Source: Nostoc sp. LEGE 06077 (GTDB lineage: Bacteria; Cyanobacteriota; Cyanobacteriia; Cyanobacteriales; Nostocaceae). Taken from it: a stretch of DNA of 59,958 nt. The stretch spans positions 1 through 59,958 of the forward strand of contig NZ_JADEWI010000044.1 in the NCBI RefSeq assembly GCF_015207705.1, in the 5' to 3' direction. This document shows positions 1-9,286 of this stretch, in pieces. Numbering within the stretch: the stretch's first letter is position 1; each line of letters starts with the position of its first letter. Both the position numbers and the translations under genes were made by a program. Under the pieces are notes generated by a model. The model was not told where the DNA came from, did not search any database, and was given only the letters and a program-made list of their open reading frames with translations.

Positions 1-112
1 TTTTTAGGTAAAGATTCTCCAGCAATAGTTAATATTAGAAACTTTGTAAATTGTGGCTATTTTAACTTCTCTAACCTAAAAGAAAATAACCCTTCATTAT
101 ACCAGAAAATAT

Positions 113-604
113 TTATGCAAGAGTTCTTAAGGCAGCTGCATCATTGAACAGGGTTTCTCCTTCAACAATGGTAGAAAGCCGAGAGGGTACTGGTATTTCT
201 TTAAAGACAGCAATCATTGAAACCGTATCAGTGTTTGCTAAAATCACTGCTACAAATAAAGCAGGTATCCAAGTTAGTCCCAGCACAAATTTTAAGAGAA
301 TGGCAATAATCGCACTGGAAAGCACAGCTCCTGGCCCAGCCAACAGGGCAATTGGTTTAAACGTGCTGCGTAGGCGACTAACATCTGTATTGATGCCAGC
401 TTCAAAGATGAGAATTGGCAGGAAAAGATTCAAAACTAGGGATGGGTCTAAACCAATGCGACGAGACAATAACTCAGTGATGGGTAGACCAGCCAACACT
501 AAACCTGTGACATAAGGGACTCGTAACCGACGTGATAGTAGCGCTACACCAGTGGCAACAAGCAGGAGAATAATTGAAATATTGACTAATTCGGTAACAT
601 TCAC
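113..604 (-). pseudogene. Truncated Na+/H+ antiporter (CPA1/NhaP type), N-terminal part
   Basis: The 163-residue product is the N-terminal third of a cation:proton antiporter. It has four or five hydrophobic segments, the PYVTGLVLAG stretch typical of the first helices, and the NTDTVSM and FNDAAAL motifs that sit around the ion-binding helices. Family members usually run to about 400-550 residues. Here the frame stops right after FNDAAAL with an unrelated RTLA tail, and none of the three frames downstream (positions 1-112) continues the protein. I infer a deletion or truncated remnant; a functional exchanger is unlikely because the second half of the transport core is absent. The start (ATG at 604) fits the family N-terminus. 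Confidence 0.75.
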
Positions 605-767
605 TCAAACACTGAAAATATTAAACGACATTAATCATGATAAGCCGCGATCGCGCCAGGAAGTTGCTCAACATTATTGGCTACTGAAGGCCTAGTTCTA
701 AACGATTAACAGACTTTACCAAATCGTGTTTATTTGCTAATTTTATTCCTTGGCAAAAGTAACTCAA

Positions 768-2558
768 TCAACCACCAGAGGTGCGGACATAAATTTCTTG
801 ACCTTGGGAATTATAGATCACTATGGGTAAGTTAGCATTCTCACTAATGACGGTGAGAGCTTCTTGCAAAACTTGCCAGTGACTATTTGTATTAGTTGTA
901 GAATCTGGATTTTCCGGATTAGCTGTTGACAACTCACCTTGAATCGCTTGTTCATATTCAGGTGTAGTTTTAACAATAATTCCGGTGTAATTTAAAGTAA
1001 AAGTGCAAATGCGAATTTCCGCATTACAAGTTTTATTTAAATCAACGCGGGTTTGTTGCCAAGTATTCATCAATTCGACTTTGGCTTGCGCTTGCTTAAG
1101 TCCTTCAGAATAAGGTGTAATTAAACTTTGGGCTTGGGTGTAATACAAGCTATCTTGGGAAACATTTTTAGCTGTTTGTACAGCTTGTTCCCAATATGCG
1201 GCGGCGGCTTGCCATTGGTTGAGTTTTTCGTAGTCTTTGGCTTGTTTAGCAATGCTAAGTGCTTGTAAGTAGCTTTTCGCCGCTAATTGTTCTAGGGTAG
1301 CGCGATCGCGTGACCTAGCTAATTGTGGTCTATATTCAATTAACAGCTTTTGTGCTTGGGGATAAGCGGGACTAGTCTGAGGAATTATACTCAAAGCGCT
1401 GACTGCAACTTGCCAAGTAGACTGTACCTTTTGCAATTCTCTTAAGGATTTAGCAGAAGTTTGCCACTTCATCGCTACACTAGCTACCCCCTTAGCGGCT
1501 GTCAGTTTTTTCAGCCATTGTTCTTGAGCAAGTAACTGCTTATTAACAGTTTGCAAATTAATTCGATACTTCAGTAATTTGGGCTGGATGAAATTATAAA
1601 GTTCGCTATTGGGATTGACTGTCTCTAATGGAACGATAGCTTGTCGCCATAGGTGTTGTCTCGCTTGTAATTCCTCTAAACTACTTGTGGTTGTTTGGTC
1701 TTTTTGTTCAGCCGCCGCACCTGCTTGCAAAGCTGTCACCACTTGGTTAATTTTGTCTGACTGTGTAGCCAAGCTAGTTTTGAGTTCTTCGGCTTGTTGG
1801 TGACGAGGAGACCAATGAGGAATAACATTCAATGCAGCGCTAGTCGTCTCTAGTTGTTGTTTGACTCTGACTAATTCATTTTCTGACTTAGCACGATTCA
1901 TCATTTGTCTCGATTCCGTTTTGAGTTGCTCCGCAGTTTCTATCTCTTTGCACTCAAACATCACACAAGGCCGAGTTAGTAAATAACCACCTACCCCAAA
2001 AACAATCATCACTAGCAAACCTGCACCCAGCCACAGCGGCGAGACGACTAACAAACGTTTGCGATGAGTTGTACTTAAATCTGGTGCATCCTCTAGGGGA
2101 TCATAAGGTGTTTCGGCTTCTGGCTCTTCTAAAATTTCTGCAATAAATGCCGAATTGATATTTGTAGCCCCAGAAAATGAGTCCCTGGCTGGAAATGAAG
2201 CAGAATCACCAAAGTCTTCTGTATTCCCAATTTCCCAAATCCCCAAGTCTTCTTCTTTTTGCTTAATAGTGATTAAACGCTTGGCATAGGGAAGTTTTTC
2301 ACTGGTCAGTCTGAGAAAACATTGTATCCGTTGCTCCCTGTAGGTTGGTAGGGACTGGAGTGTATCCTCAAGCACTGCAAATACTTGTTCGATGTCAACT
2401 ATCATACCGGCTGGATGTTGAATCAGAATCATCAACTCGTCTTTGTTGACAGCACACCTAATTTGGAAGACTTTACCCGATGGAACTTGTGTCAGAAGTT
2501 GTTCTTGCAAAGTTCTGGCTAACAGCTGTAAATCTTCCTGCTGGACTGCTACTTTCAT
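768..2558 (-). CDS. Conserved cyanobacterial membrane protein with coiled coils, unknown function
   Basis: I do not recognise a named family. The ATG at 2558 is preferred to one 29 codons upstream because GGGAA lies about 7 bases before it; this gives 596 residues. Visible architecture: an N-terminal globular part of about 150 residues, an acidic linker, one transmembrane helix (LLVVSPLWLGAGLLVMIVFG), then several hundred residues of repeated alpha-helical, coiled-coil-like sequence rich in Q, A, K and E with recurring LQ-x-WQ-A patterns, and a short C-terminal domain containing two cysteines. The C-terminal part is probably outside the cytoplasmic membrane. It stands alone between an antiporter remnant and a long spacer, so context gives no function. 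Confidence 0.7.
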   Translation of the reverse strand: MKVAVQQEDLQLLARTLQEQLLTQVPSGKVFQIRCAVNKDELMILIQHPAGMIVDIEQVFAVLEDTLQSLPTYREQRIQCFLRLTSEKLPYAKRLITIKQKEEDLGIWEIGNTEDFGDSASFPARDSFSGATNINSAFIAEILEEPEAETPYDPLEDAPDLSTTHRKRLLVVSPLWLGAGLLVMIVFGVGGYLLTRPCVMFECKEIETAEQLKTESRQMMNRAKSENELVRVKQQLETTSAALNVIPHWSPRHQQAEELKTSLATQSDKINQVVTALQAGAAAEQKDQTTTSSLEELQARQHLWRQAIVPLETVNPNSELYNFIQPKLLKYRINLQTVNKQLLAQEQWLKKLTAAKGVASVAMKWQTSAKSLRELQKVQSTWQVAVSALSIIPQTSPAYPQAQKLLIEYRPQLARSRDRATLEQLAAKSYLQALSIAKQAKDYEKLNQWQAAAAYWEQAVQTAKNVSQDSLYYTQAQSLITPYSEGLKQAQAKVELMNTWQQTRVDLNKTCNAEIRICTFTLNYTGIIVKTTPEYEQAIQGELSTANPENPDSTTNTNSHWQVLQEALTVISENANLPIVIYNSQGQEIYVRTSGG

Positions 2559-3466
2559 AGAGCGTTCCCGCTGATTATCTATAATTGTTTTTTTATCTTT
2601 GAACGAAATAAATGAGTCGCTTGGGTTTTTTGAATCCAGATGCACAATTTAACCAACCACAACCAAAAATAAAATAGACCAACGTTCTAACATAGATTTT
2701 GACTGTTCTGGCGAAATCTAATATCAGTGATTATTCGTATTTTTATGAATATCTGTTTTTACCTGCGCGAATTTACGAATTCGGCTTGGAATCAAAATCT
2801 AGCAGTCAGAATTTACCAATCAGAATTAATTAGTAGGTAATTTATCCCTGCGACTAATTTTAGACCAATAAATTGGCAATTTAGCAAGGTCTTTCACTTT
2901 GTATTCATTCCCTATTAGTACAGAATTTATACTTAATTTTGTATCTTGACTTCTAAATTATCTTGAGAACAGAAGTAATTAAAAATCAAAAAATGGGAAT
3001 AATAAAATTTTCCCCTTTAAATATAGTTTTTTGTGCCAAATAAATACTGTGTGCTTAATGTTTAACACACTCTTCAATTATTTGTTAACAGCCTCAAGTA
3101 TCAGGAACCAGCAACAGCGATCGCCCTATTAGTGCCGTCGGTTGATAAGTCAAGTCTGAATGTTGTATTGGTTACAAAAATAGCTCAATTTATGAAAAAA
3201 TACTCAGCCAGTGTTTTTGACACAACGCCTAATTTTGTTATATGCTGTCAATTTCACTGAGCAGATTGATCACATTATATAAATTTAGTTCTATAGGTTG
3301 ATGCTAGAGATTCATTTGCGGCATTTGCTGAATTCGATAGAATTGATCCATCAAAAATAAATGTATACAGATGAACTAGACTTAATTCTGCAATTATGCT
3401 GCTGTAAAAAATAAACAACGGTACCACAAAAATACTTTTGGTAGTGGCAAAACAAGGTGCATAACA
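2559..3466. other. Intergenic region, AT-rich, no gene seen
   Basis: About 900 bases between two divergent genes. All frames are broken by frequent stops. It contains a HIP1-like GCGATCGC core near 3117 but no convincing RNA structure. It presumably carries promoters for both flanking genes; no -35/-10 pair stands out. Confidence 0.6.
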
Positions 3467-4693
3467 ATGGATTTATTAGAATATCAAGTTAAAGAATGGT
3501 TTGGGAATATAGGTATTCCTGTCTTGCCTTCTCAAAGGATAGATCATCCGACAGATCTCAAACGCTTAAAAATTCGCTATCCAATTGTCCTCAAATCTCA
3601 AGTGTATGCAGGCGAGAGGATTCACGCTGGTGGAGTCAGGATTGTTGAAACAACTATTGATGCGATCGCCGCAGCCCAAACTATTTTTAATTTGCCAATT
3701 TGGGGCGAGTTACCAGAAGTTTTATTGGCAGAAACTAGATATGATAGCAAACAAGAATTTTATTTAGCAGTAGTTTTAGATACCGCTGTTTGCCGACCAG
3801 TACTTTTAGGTTGTACAGAAGCAAATATTGATTGGGAATCAGCCGGAGAGAAATTACAGTATGTGGTGGTGGAACAAGAATTTTCTCCTTTTTATGCGCG
3901 GCGACTAGCTTTAAAAATGGGTCTGCAAGGTGCGCTGATGCAGTCGGTCAGCAATGTTGTGGAAAAGATGTATGAGTTATTTATCCAAAAAGATTTAGAT
4001 TTAATAGAAATTAATCCCCTCGCAGTCAATGCAGTGGATGAAGTAATGGCACTCAATGGTAAAGTCAGCATTAACGAACGAGCCATTGGTCGTCATCCAG
4101 AATTGGCCGAATTAGCCGCAAAAATTAGCACCCGTCACAGCAACAATAAACATAACAACAGGTTGAAAGACGGGAATGCTGGAGAAAGCCAAGGGAAAAT
4201 CGGAATTTTAGGTAATGGTGCAGGTTCGATTATGGCGACCTTTGATTTAGTCGCCAGTCTTGGTGGTAAACCAAGCCATCCGCTGAATCTGCGACATGGT
4301 TTGTTGACGGATACTTTACCTACAAGTTTTGGCGATCGCCTCACTAAAGGTCTGAATCTCCTTGCTGCTGATAAAAGCATTCAAGTTATTCTGATTAACC
4401 TCCTCGGTAGTATTCCCCAAGCCGAAGCCGTCGCCCAAGTCATTGCCAAATTTATTCAAGATCATCATAGTGAGCCTGAACGCACTCATAGCAGCCGCAG
4501 TCGTCGGGAGTTGTCTGTGCCTCATTTGGTTGTCCGATTGGCTGGTGCGGAATTTAATGTGGCTAAAGATTTATTAGCCACCTTAGAAAACCAAGGTGAA
4601 CTTGTATTGGTAGAAGATTTAGATGTAGCGGTAGCGCAAGCTGTTCGTCTAGCCAAACCAGCCACTTATCAATCTGTCAAGGTTAAAGGCTAG
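3467..4693 (+). CDS. Succinyl-CoA ligase beta-subunit-like protein (atypical)
   Basis: The 408-residue protein follows the SucC architecture: an ATP-grasp domain with the AGERIHAGGVRIV loop (48-60) and the Mg-site motif LIEINPL (179-185), then the C-terminal ligase domain with GNGAGSIMATFDLV near 249-262. Several residues conserved in true SucC differ. The Mg-ligand Asp in the LDGK motif is Asn (N197 in ALNGK), the VGGG loop is LRHG (275-278), and the FGG of the phosphate-binding helix is LGS. There is also a charged insert (HSEPERTHSSRSRREL) near the C terminus. It forms a pair with the alpha-like gene downstream. Canonical role would be ATP/ADP-linked interconversion of succinyl-CoA and succinate, but the active-site changes make that doubtful. 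Confidence 0.75.
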   Translation: MDLLEYQVKEWFGNIGIPVLPSQRIDHPTDLKRLKIRYPIVLKSQVYAGERIHAGGVRIVETTIDAIAAAQTIFNLPIWGELPEVLLAETRYDSKQEFYLAVVLDTAVCRPVLLGCTEANIDWESAGEKLQYVVVEQEFSPFYARRLALKMGLQGALMQSVSNVVEKMYELFIQKDLDLIEINPLAVNAVDEVMALNGKVSINERAIGRHPELAELAAKISTRHSNNKHNNRLKDGNAGESQGKIGILGNGAGSIMATFDLVASLGGKPSHPLNLRHGLLTDTLPTSFGDRLTKGLNLLAADKSIQVILINLLGSIPQAEAVAQVIAKFIQDHHSEPERTHSSRSRRELSVPHLVVRLAGAEFNVAKDLLATLENQGELVLVEDLDVAVAQAVRLAKPATYQSVKVKG

Positions 4694-4699
4694 GACTGA

Positions 4700-4832
4700 A
4701 AATGATGAAGTGTGAATTCTGTTCGCTCTCGGCGTTCCCGTAGGGTAGGCTGAAATTTAATTTTCATACTTCATACTAGTCTGCGGCAAGCCGCTACGCG
4801 TCTAGATATTTCAAATTTCATACTTCACACTT
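4700..4832. repeat. Dispersed repeat fragments between the sucC-like and sucD-like genes
   Basis: The spacer carries fragments resembling small dispersed repeats of Nostoc-type genomes: GGCGTTCCCGTAGGGTAGG near 4733 and TGCGGCAAGCCGCTACGCG near 4782. It also holds the heptamer-like unit TTCATAC/TCATACT repeated between 4764 and 4828. The identity as dispersed repeats is from familiarity, not a search. Confidence 0.5.
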
Positions 4833-4835
4833 TTT

Positions 4836-5732
4836 ATGAACTTAACACCAGAGAGTAAAGTTATTATCCAAGGCTTCAGTGAATTTATCTCAGCAACTAA
4901 TATTGTGCAAATGAAAGCTTATGGGACAAATTTAGTTGCTGGTGTGAATCCTGGTTGCGGTGGACAAACACAATACGATTTACCAGTCTTCGATTTAGTT
5001 GAAGAAGTGGTGGCGCAGTTTGGCACAATTGACACAACAATTATTTGTGTTCACCCTTACCAAGTATTAGATGCGGCTTTAGAAGCGATCGCCTCTAACA
5101 TCCGCCAAATTATCATTATCTCGGCAGGAATGCCACCATTAGATATGGTGCAACTACTCCGCAAAGCCGAAGCTTGTGAAACCTTGATAGTCGGGCCGAA
5201 CAGTCCAGGGATTATCGTCCCCGGAAAAATTCTGTTAGGCACTCAGCCCAGCGAATTTTATACCCCTGGTTCAGTAGGAATTGTCAGCCGCAGCAGCACC
5301 TTGACCTACGAAGTCGCCAGGGAATTAACCAAAGCTGGTTTGGGACAATCAATTAGTGTCAGTATTGGTAGCGATGCAATTGTCGGTTCATCGTTTTTAC
5401 AATGGCTGCAAATTCTTGATGAAGATGAAAATACAGAAGCGATTGTGTTAGTTGGTCAACCCGGTGGTGGTAGCGAAGAAGCCGCAGCGCGATATATTAC
5501 GGAGGCGATCGATAAACCAGTAATTGCTTACATTGCAGGTAGACAAGTCCCACCAGTCAAAAATTGGCAACAAACTGGCACTTTAGCCGCAGTTATTGGC
5601 CGTGATCCTAATTTTGGTACAGCCCAAAGTAAATTAGCAGCATTAAAAGAAGCAGAAGTTCCTGTAGCCGACCGTCCTTCCCTAATTCCTGAGTTGGTCA
5701 GAAATGAGTTAAAAGTCCTTACTGTTGGATGA
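4836..5732 (+). CDS. Succinyl-CoA ligase alpha-subunit-like protein lacking the catalytic His
   Basis: The 298-residue protein aligns end to end with SucD: VAGVNPGCGGQTQYDLPVF, GPNSPGIIVPG, GIVSRSSTLTYE and YIAG are all recognisable. However, the phosphohistidine expected in GHAGA is Gln (Q246 in WQQTGT), the helper Glu expected in GEIGG is Gln (Q208 in VGQPGG), and the N-terminal CoA-binding loop GFTGSQGT is GFSEFISA. These three sites carry the catalytic mechanism of the known enzyme. I infer that this is a divergent paralog without ordinary ligase chemistry, perhaps a binding or regulatory protein or a ligase with another mechanism. It lies 142 bases after its beta-like partner on the same strand. 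Confidence 0.75.
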   Translation: MNLTPESKVIIQGFSEFISATNIVQMKAYGTNLVAGVNPGCGGQTQYDLPVFDLVEEVVAQFGTIDTTIICVHPYQVLDAALEAIASNIRQIIIISAGMPPLDMVQLLRKAEACETLIVGPNSPGIIVPGKILLGTQPSEFYTPGSVGIVSRSSTLTYEVARELTKAGLGQSISVSIGSDAIVGSSFLQWLQILDEDENTEAIVLVGQPGGGSEEAAARYITEAIDKPVIAYIAGRQVPPVKNWQQTGTLAAVIGRDPNFGTAQSKLAALKEAEVPVADRPSLIPELVRNELKVLTVG

Positions 5733-5736
5733 TATG

Positions 5737-5763
5737 CCAGGAGGCAGAAGGCAGAAGGCAGGA
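5737..5763. repeat. Heptanucleotide short tandem repeat (GGCAGAA)
   Basis: GGCAGAA occurs at 5743-5749 and 5750-5756, followed by the variant GGCAGGA at 5757-5763. This is the short tandemly repeated repetitive sequence type common in heterocystous cyanobacteria. The remaining spacer to 6156 holds one GCGATCGC site and no gene. Confidence 0.7.
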
Positions 5764-6156
5764 AAAAAGTCTGATTATTCCTGGCATTCAAGCTTTCAAA
5801 TTGTCCTCACATATCTGACGACTGCTATAGCGATCGCACCACTCACTCAGTCGGCAAAACTTTAATTGATCTTAAATCTCCAAAACAGTCAGCTTCATTT
5901 CAGGAAAAATAGGAAATGATTAAGTATGGAGTTGTAGTGTTATAGATCCCATTTACTTTTAAATACCCGTAATTATGATGATGTAGCCAAAAATTACTTT
6001 CTGACTTTGACTACAAAATTTTAATTAAACATAGAGATAGGCAAGGTAAAAATACCACAGTAAGTTTTCTTGCCGCTGCTCCTTTGCCTTTTCTTCTATC
6101 TAGGGAAGTAAGCTAAAATTCAAGCATATCAAGCATTTCCCCATTAAAAATATCTT

Positions 6157-6897
6157 ATGTTGGAGACTTTACAAACTCAAATTTACACACTCGAACAATT
6201 TGCCAACAACCTAGTTGCTAACCAACTCACACACCTGAGTTTGTTGAGTGTCGGCATTATTTTTCTGGCTGGCTTACTCACTAGCCTGACTCCCTGTATG
6301 TTGTCGATGCTACCCATTACTATTGGCTATATCGGCGGCTATGAAGCGAAAAGTCGCCTGCAAGCAGCAGCCCAGTCAACTTGGTTTGCCTTGGGATTAG
6401 CAACTACCCTGGCTGGTATGGGCATCATAGCTGGTTTAGTCGGCAAAGTCTACGGACAAATCGGAGTGGGTTTGCCAATTATTGTGAGTATCATCGCCAT
6501 TATTATGGGGTTGAACCTACTCGAAGCATTGCCCATACAATTTCCTTCTTTGGGCGAGACTAATTGGATTTCTTCAGATTTACCGCCGGGAGTACGTTCT
6601 TATTCTATCGGCTTAACTTTTGGCTTAGTGGCTTCTCCTTGTAGCACACCTGTTTTAGCCAGTTTATTAACTTGGGTTGCCAGCACACAAGACTTAATTT
6701 TAGGCGCTGTTTTGTTAATTTCTTATACAGCGGGATATGTTGCACCATTAATTTTGGCGGGTACTTTTACCGCTGCGATCAAAAAACTGCTGGAATTGCG
6801 TCGTTGGTCTGGTTGGATTAACCCAGTCAGCGGGGCGCTTTTGGTAGGATTTGGTGTCTTTTCATTAATTTCTCGCATTCCTTTTGGCAGTTTGTAA
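6157..6897 (+). CDS. ccdA: Cytochrome c biogenesis protein CcdA
   Basis: The 246-residue protein has six predicted membrane segments and the two family cysteines, one in TSLTPCMLSMLPITIGYIGG (helix 1) and one in GLVASPCSTPVLASLL (helix 4), each next to a proline. CcdA carries reducing equivalents from cytoplasmic or stromal thioredoxin across the thylakoid membrane to keep apocytochrome c cysteines reduced before haem attachment. It is followed after three bases by ccs1, which is the standard system II pairing in cyanobacteria and plastids, so the two are almost certainly co-transcribed. Confidence 0.93.
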   Translation: MLETLQTQIYTLEQFANNLVANQLTHLSLLSVGIIFLAGLLTSLTPCMLSMLPITIGYIGGYEAKSRLQAAAQSTWFALGLATTLAGMGIIAGLVGKVYGQIGVGLPIIVSIIAIIMGLNLLEALPIQFPSLGETNWISSDLPPGVRSYSIGLTFGLVASPCSTPVLASLLTWVASTQDLILGAVLLISYTAGYVAPLILAGTFTAAIKKLLELRRWSGWINPVSGALLVGFGVFSLISRIPFGSL

Positions 6898-6900
6898 CTC

Positions 6901-8280
6901 ATGACTTTAGATAATTCAGCGTCCACAGAATCAAGTTGGTTGTCAGCACCTTGGCGCTTTATGCGTCAGGAGGTTTTACCTGTACTGACAAACTTAAAAT
7001 TGGCGATCGCCTTATTCTTAATCATTGCTCTGTTCAGTGTTAGTGGTACTGTAATCGAACAAGATCAGCCAGTAAGTTTTTATCGCACTAACTACCCAGA
7101 ACACCCGGCTTTGTTTGGTTTTCTGACTTGGAAGGTCATCTTAATCATTGGGTTAAACCGTGTATATCATACTTGGTGGTTTAACGCATTACTCATCTTG
7201 TTTGGTAGTAGTCTGACTGCTTGTACTTTCACTCGTCAATTACCAGCCTTAAAAGCTGCTCAACGTTGGAAATATTACGAAGAACCCAGACAATTCCAAA
7301 AATTAGCTTTAAGTGCAGAATTAGATACAACTTCTTTAAATTCGCTCACGCCATTATTGCAAAACCGTCGTTATAAAATTTTTCAAGACAAAGATAATGT
7401 CCTCTATGCCCGGAAAGGAATAGTTGGACGGATTGGCCCAATAATCGTGCATATTGGCATTGTCACGATTCTTTTGGGGGGGATTTGGGGGTCAATGACG
7501 GGATTTACCGCCCAAGAAAGGATTGCTAGTGGCGATACATTTCAGGTACAAAATATCCTGAATGCTGGCCCTTGGGCAAATACTAAACACTTAAAAGATT
7601 GGTCGGTGCGTGTTAATCGTTTTTGGATTGACTATACGCCCTCTGGTAGTATTGACCAATTTTATTCAGATATGTCTGTTTTAGATAATGACGGGAAAGA
7701 AGTTGACCGCAAGACAATTTTTGTTAACCAACCTCTGCGTTATCGTGGCGTAACTTTCTATCAAGCCGATTGGGGAATCTCTGGTGTCCGGTTCCAATTT
7801 AATAATAGTCCTGTATTCCAACTGCCAATGGCGACGTTGAATACTAGTCCTCAACAAGGAAGGCTTTGGGGAACTTGGCTCCCGACTAAACCAGATTTGA
7901 GTGAGGGTGTGTCTTTAATCGCCAAAGACCTGCAAGGCATGATGTTAATTTATGACTCCAAAGGTCAGCTAATTACTACGGTGCGTTCTGGTATGGCAAC
8001 CGAAGTCAACGGTACAAACTTAAAAATATTAGAAATTATTGGTGCCACAGGCTTACAAATCAAACGCGACCCAGGCATCCCAATTGTTTATGGCGGGTTC
8101 GCCATTTTGATGGCAGGTGTTGTGATGAGTTACTTCTCCCACTCGCAAATTTGGGCATTGCAAAAAGGCGATCGCTTGTATGTAGGTGGTAAAACTAATC
8201 GCGCTCAAGTTGCTTTTGAAAAAGAAGTGTTGGAAATTTTGGATGGGCTGAATTCACCGTCAACAGCAACAGTGGGGTAG
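6901..8280 (+). CDS. ccs1: Cytochrome c biogenesis protein Ccs1/ResB
   Basis: The 459-residue protein has the ResB/Ccs1 layout: a cytoplasmic N-terminus, helices around [26 protein letters not shown] and [24 protein letters not shown], a third around [21 protein letters not shown], a large lumenal domain, and a final helix ([22 protein letters not shown]). Together with CcsA, encoded elsewhere, Ccs1 forms the system II haem-delivery and haem-lyase complex for cytochromes such as c6 and f. Typical Ccs1 proteins of cyanobacteria are about 460 residues, so it looks complete. The ATG lies three bases after the ccdA stop. Confidence 0.93.
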   Translation: MTLDNSASTESSWLSAPWRFMRQEVLPVLTNLKLAIALFLIIALFSVSGTVIEQDQPVSFYRTNYPEHPALFGFLTWKVILIIGLNRVYHTWWFNALLILFGSSLTACTFTRQLPALKAAQRWKYYEEPRQFQKLALSAELDTTSLNSLTPLLQNRRYKIFQDKDNVLYARKGIVGRIGPIIVHIGIVTILLGGIWGSMTGFTAQERIASGDTFQVQNILNAGPWANTKHLKDWSVRVNRFWIDYTPSGSIDQFYSDMSVLDNDGKEVDRKTIFVNQPLRYRGVTFYQADWGISGVRFQFNNSPVFQLPMATLNTSPQQGRLWGTWLPTKPDLSEGVSLIAKDLQGMMLIYDSKGQLITTVRSGMATEVNGTNLKILEIIGATGLQIKRDPGIPIVYGGFAILMAGVVMSYFSHSQIWALQKGDRLYVGGKTNRAQVAFEKEVLEILDGLNSPSTATVG

Positions 8281-9286
8281 AGGTTAACTTGTTATTGTCT
8301 TAACTAAAGACTTCTCCACTTAATAAACAAGCACATTAAGTTTAAAGGCTGAATAAATATAGTGATTTTCTCTGTATTTTCACTGTAATTATTCAGTTTT
8401 TATGTTTTTTTGTCATGAAGAGCCATATTTAAAATCCTTAAAACTCCAGCCAATACTTGTTTCTCAGGCTTTCATCTAGACAAACTTATAGATATTTCTC
8501 TTATTTTCTAACCCAATACATATAAACCAGGCCTCAATTAAGTGAAGTACCTAATTTAGTTCTCAAATCTAGGCAGAGAGATGATCTTATATCTTGCACC
8601 ATTCTCAATAACCATAGGTTGGGCAATATCCACAATGTAGAAATCATGTTTTAAGCGACTTTTCAGCATTGCCTACCTGATTTTAATTGTCATAAATTAG
8701 CTGGTTCAGGATAGAACCTAATTCTGAATTCTGAATGCCAGTTGCTCTACTGGGAGAAACCATAAAACCTCACAAACTTTTCCTAACTCCTAAATTTTGA
8801 TGTATTTACTCTAGTATTTTTTTCACAATTCCTTTTTTCAGGGGCTAGAGTAAGCTTTTATTTGATATCTACTTTATAAAAAATCTTCTGGTATCAGAGG
8901 TATAGACTTTTATTTACTGTTGTTTTGATTAATTAATATGATAATTTCATTACTACTGAGATGAAAATTATTTTCTCAAGGCCGCCAGCTAAGATTATAT
9001 GTATTTCCACTAGATATGGATAAAAAACACCTATTTAAAATTACATTTAGCGTCAATTTATGTTATTTATGAACTCTTATAACATTCGTTTATAAAGAGT
9101 TAACAAAAACACATTTTAACTATAGACGTTATAAATATTCTTGGGGTACAAATGACTTACCCGAAAAAAAGTAGCTCCACTACAACCAGTGTTTTCCAAT
9201 GTTTATCAAGTTAATGATTGAGATTCCATTACTTGATGGACAGAAATCAAAACTTAGTTAATTGCGTATCAATATTTAGGACAGAC
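8281..9286. other. Intergenic region with one imperfect hairpin
   Basis: About 1 kb of AT-rich DNA without a supportable gene. An imperfect inverted repeat, AACTCTTATAA (9072-9082) against TTATAAAGAGTT (9090-9101), could be a regulatory or folded-leader element of the downstream DUF4114 gene. Nothing else stands out. Confidence 0.5.

Noticed and set aside
144-515. Plus-strand open frame opposite the antiporter fragment
   Set aside because: The minus-strand frame matches an antiporter; the plus-strand translation has no recognisable features.
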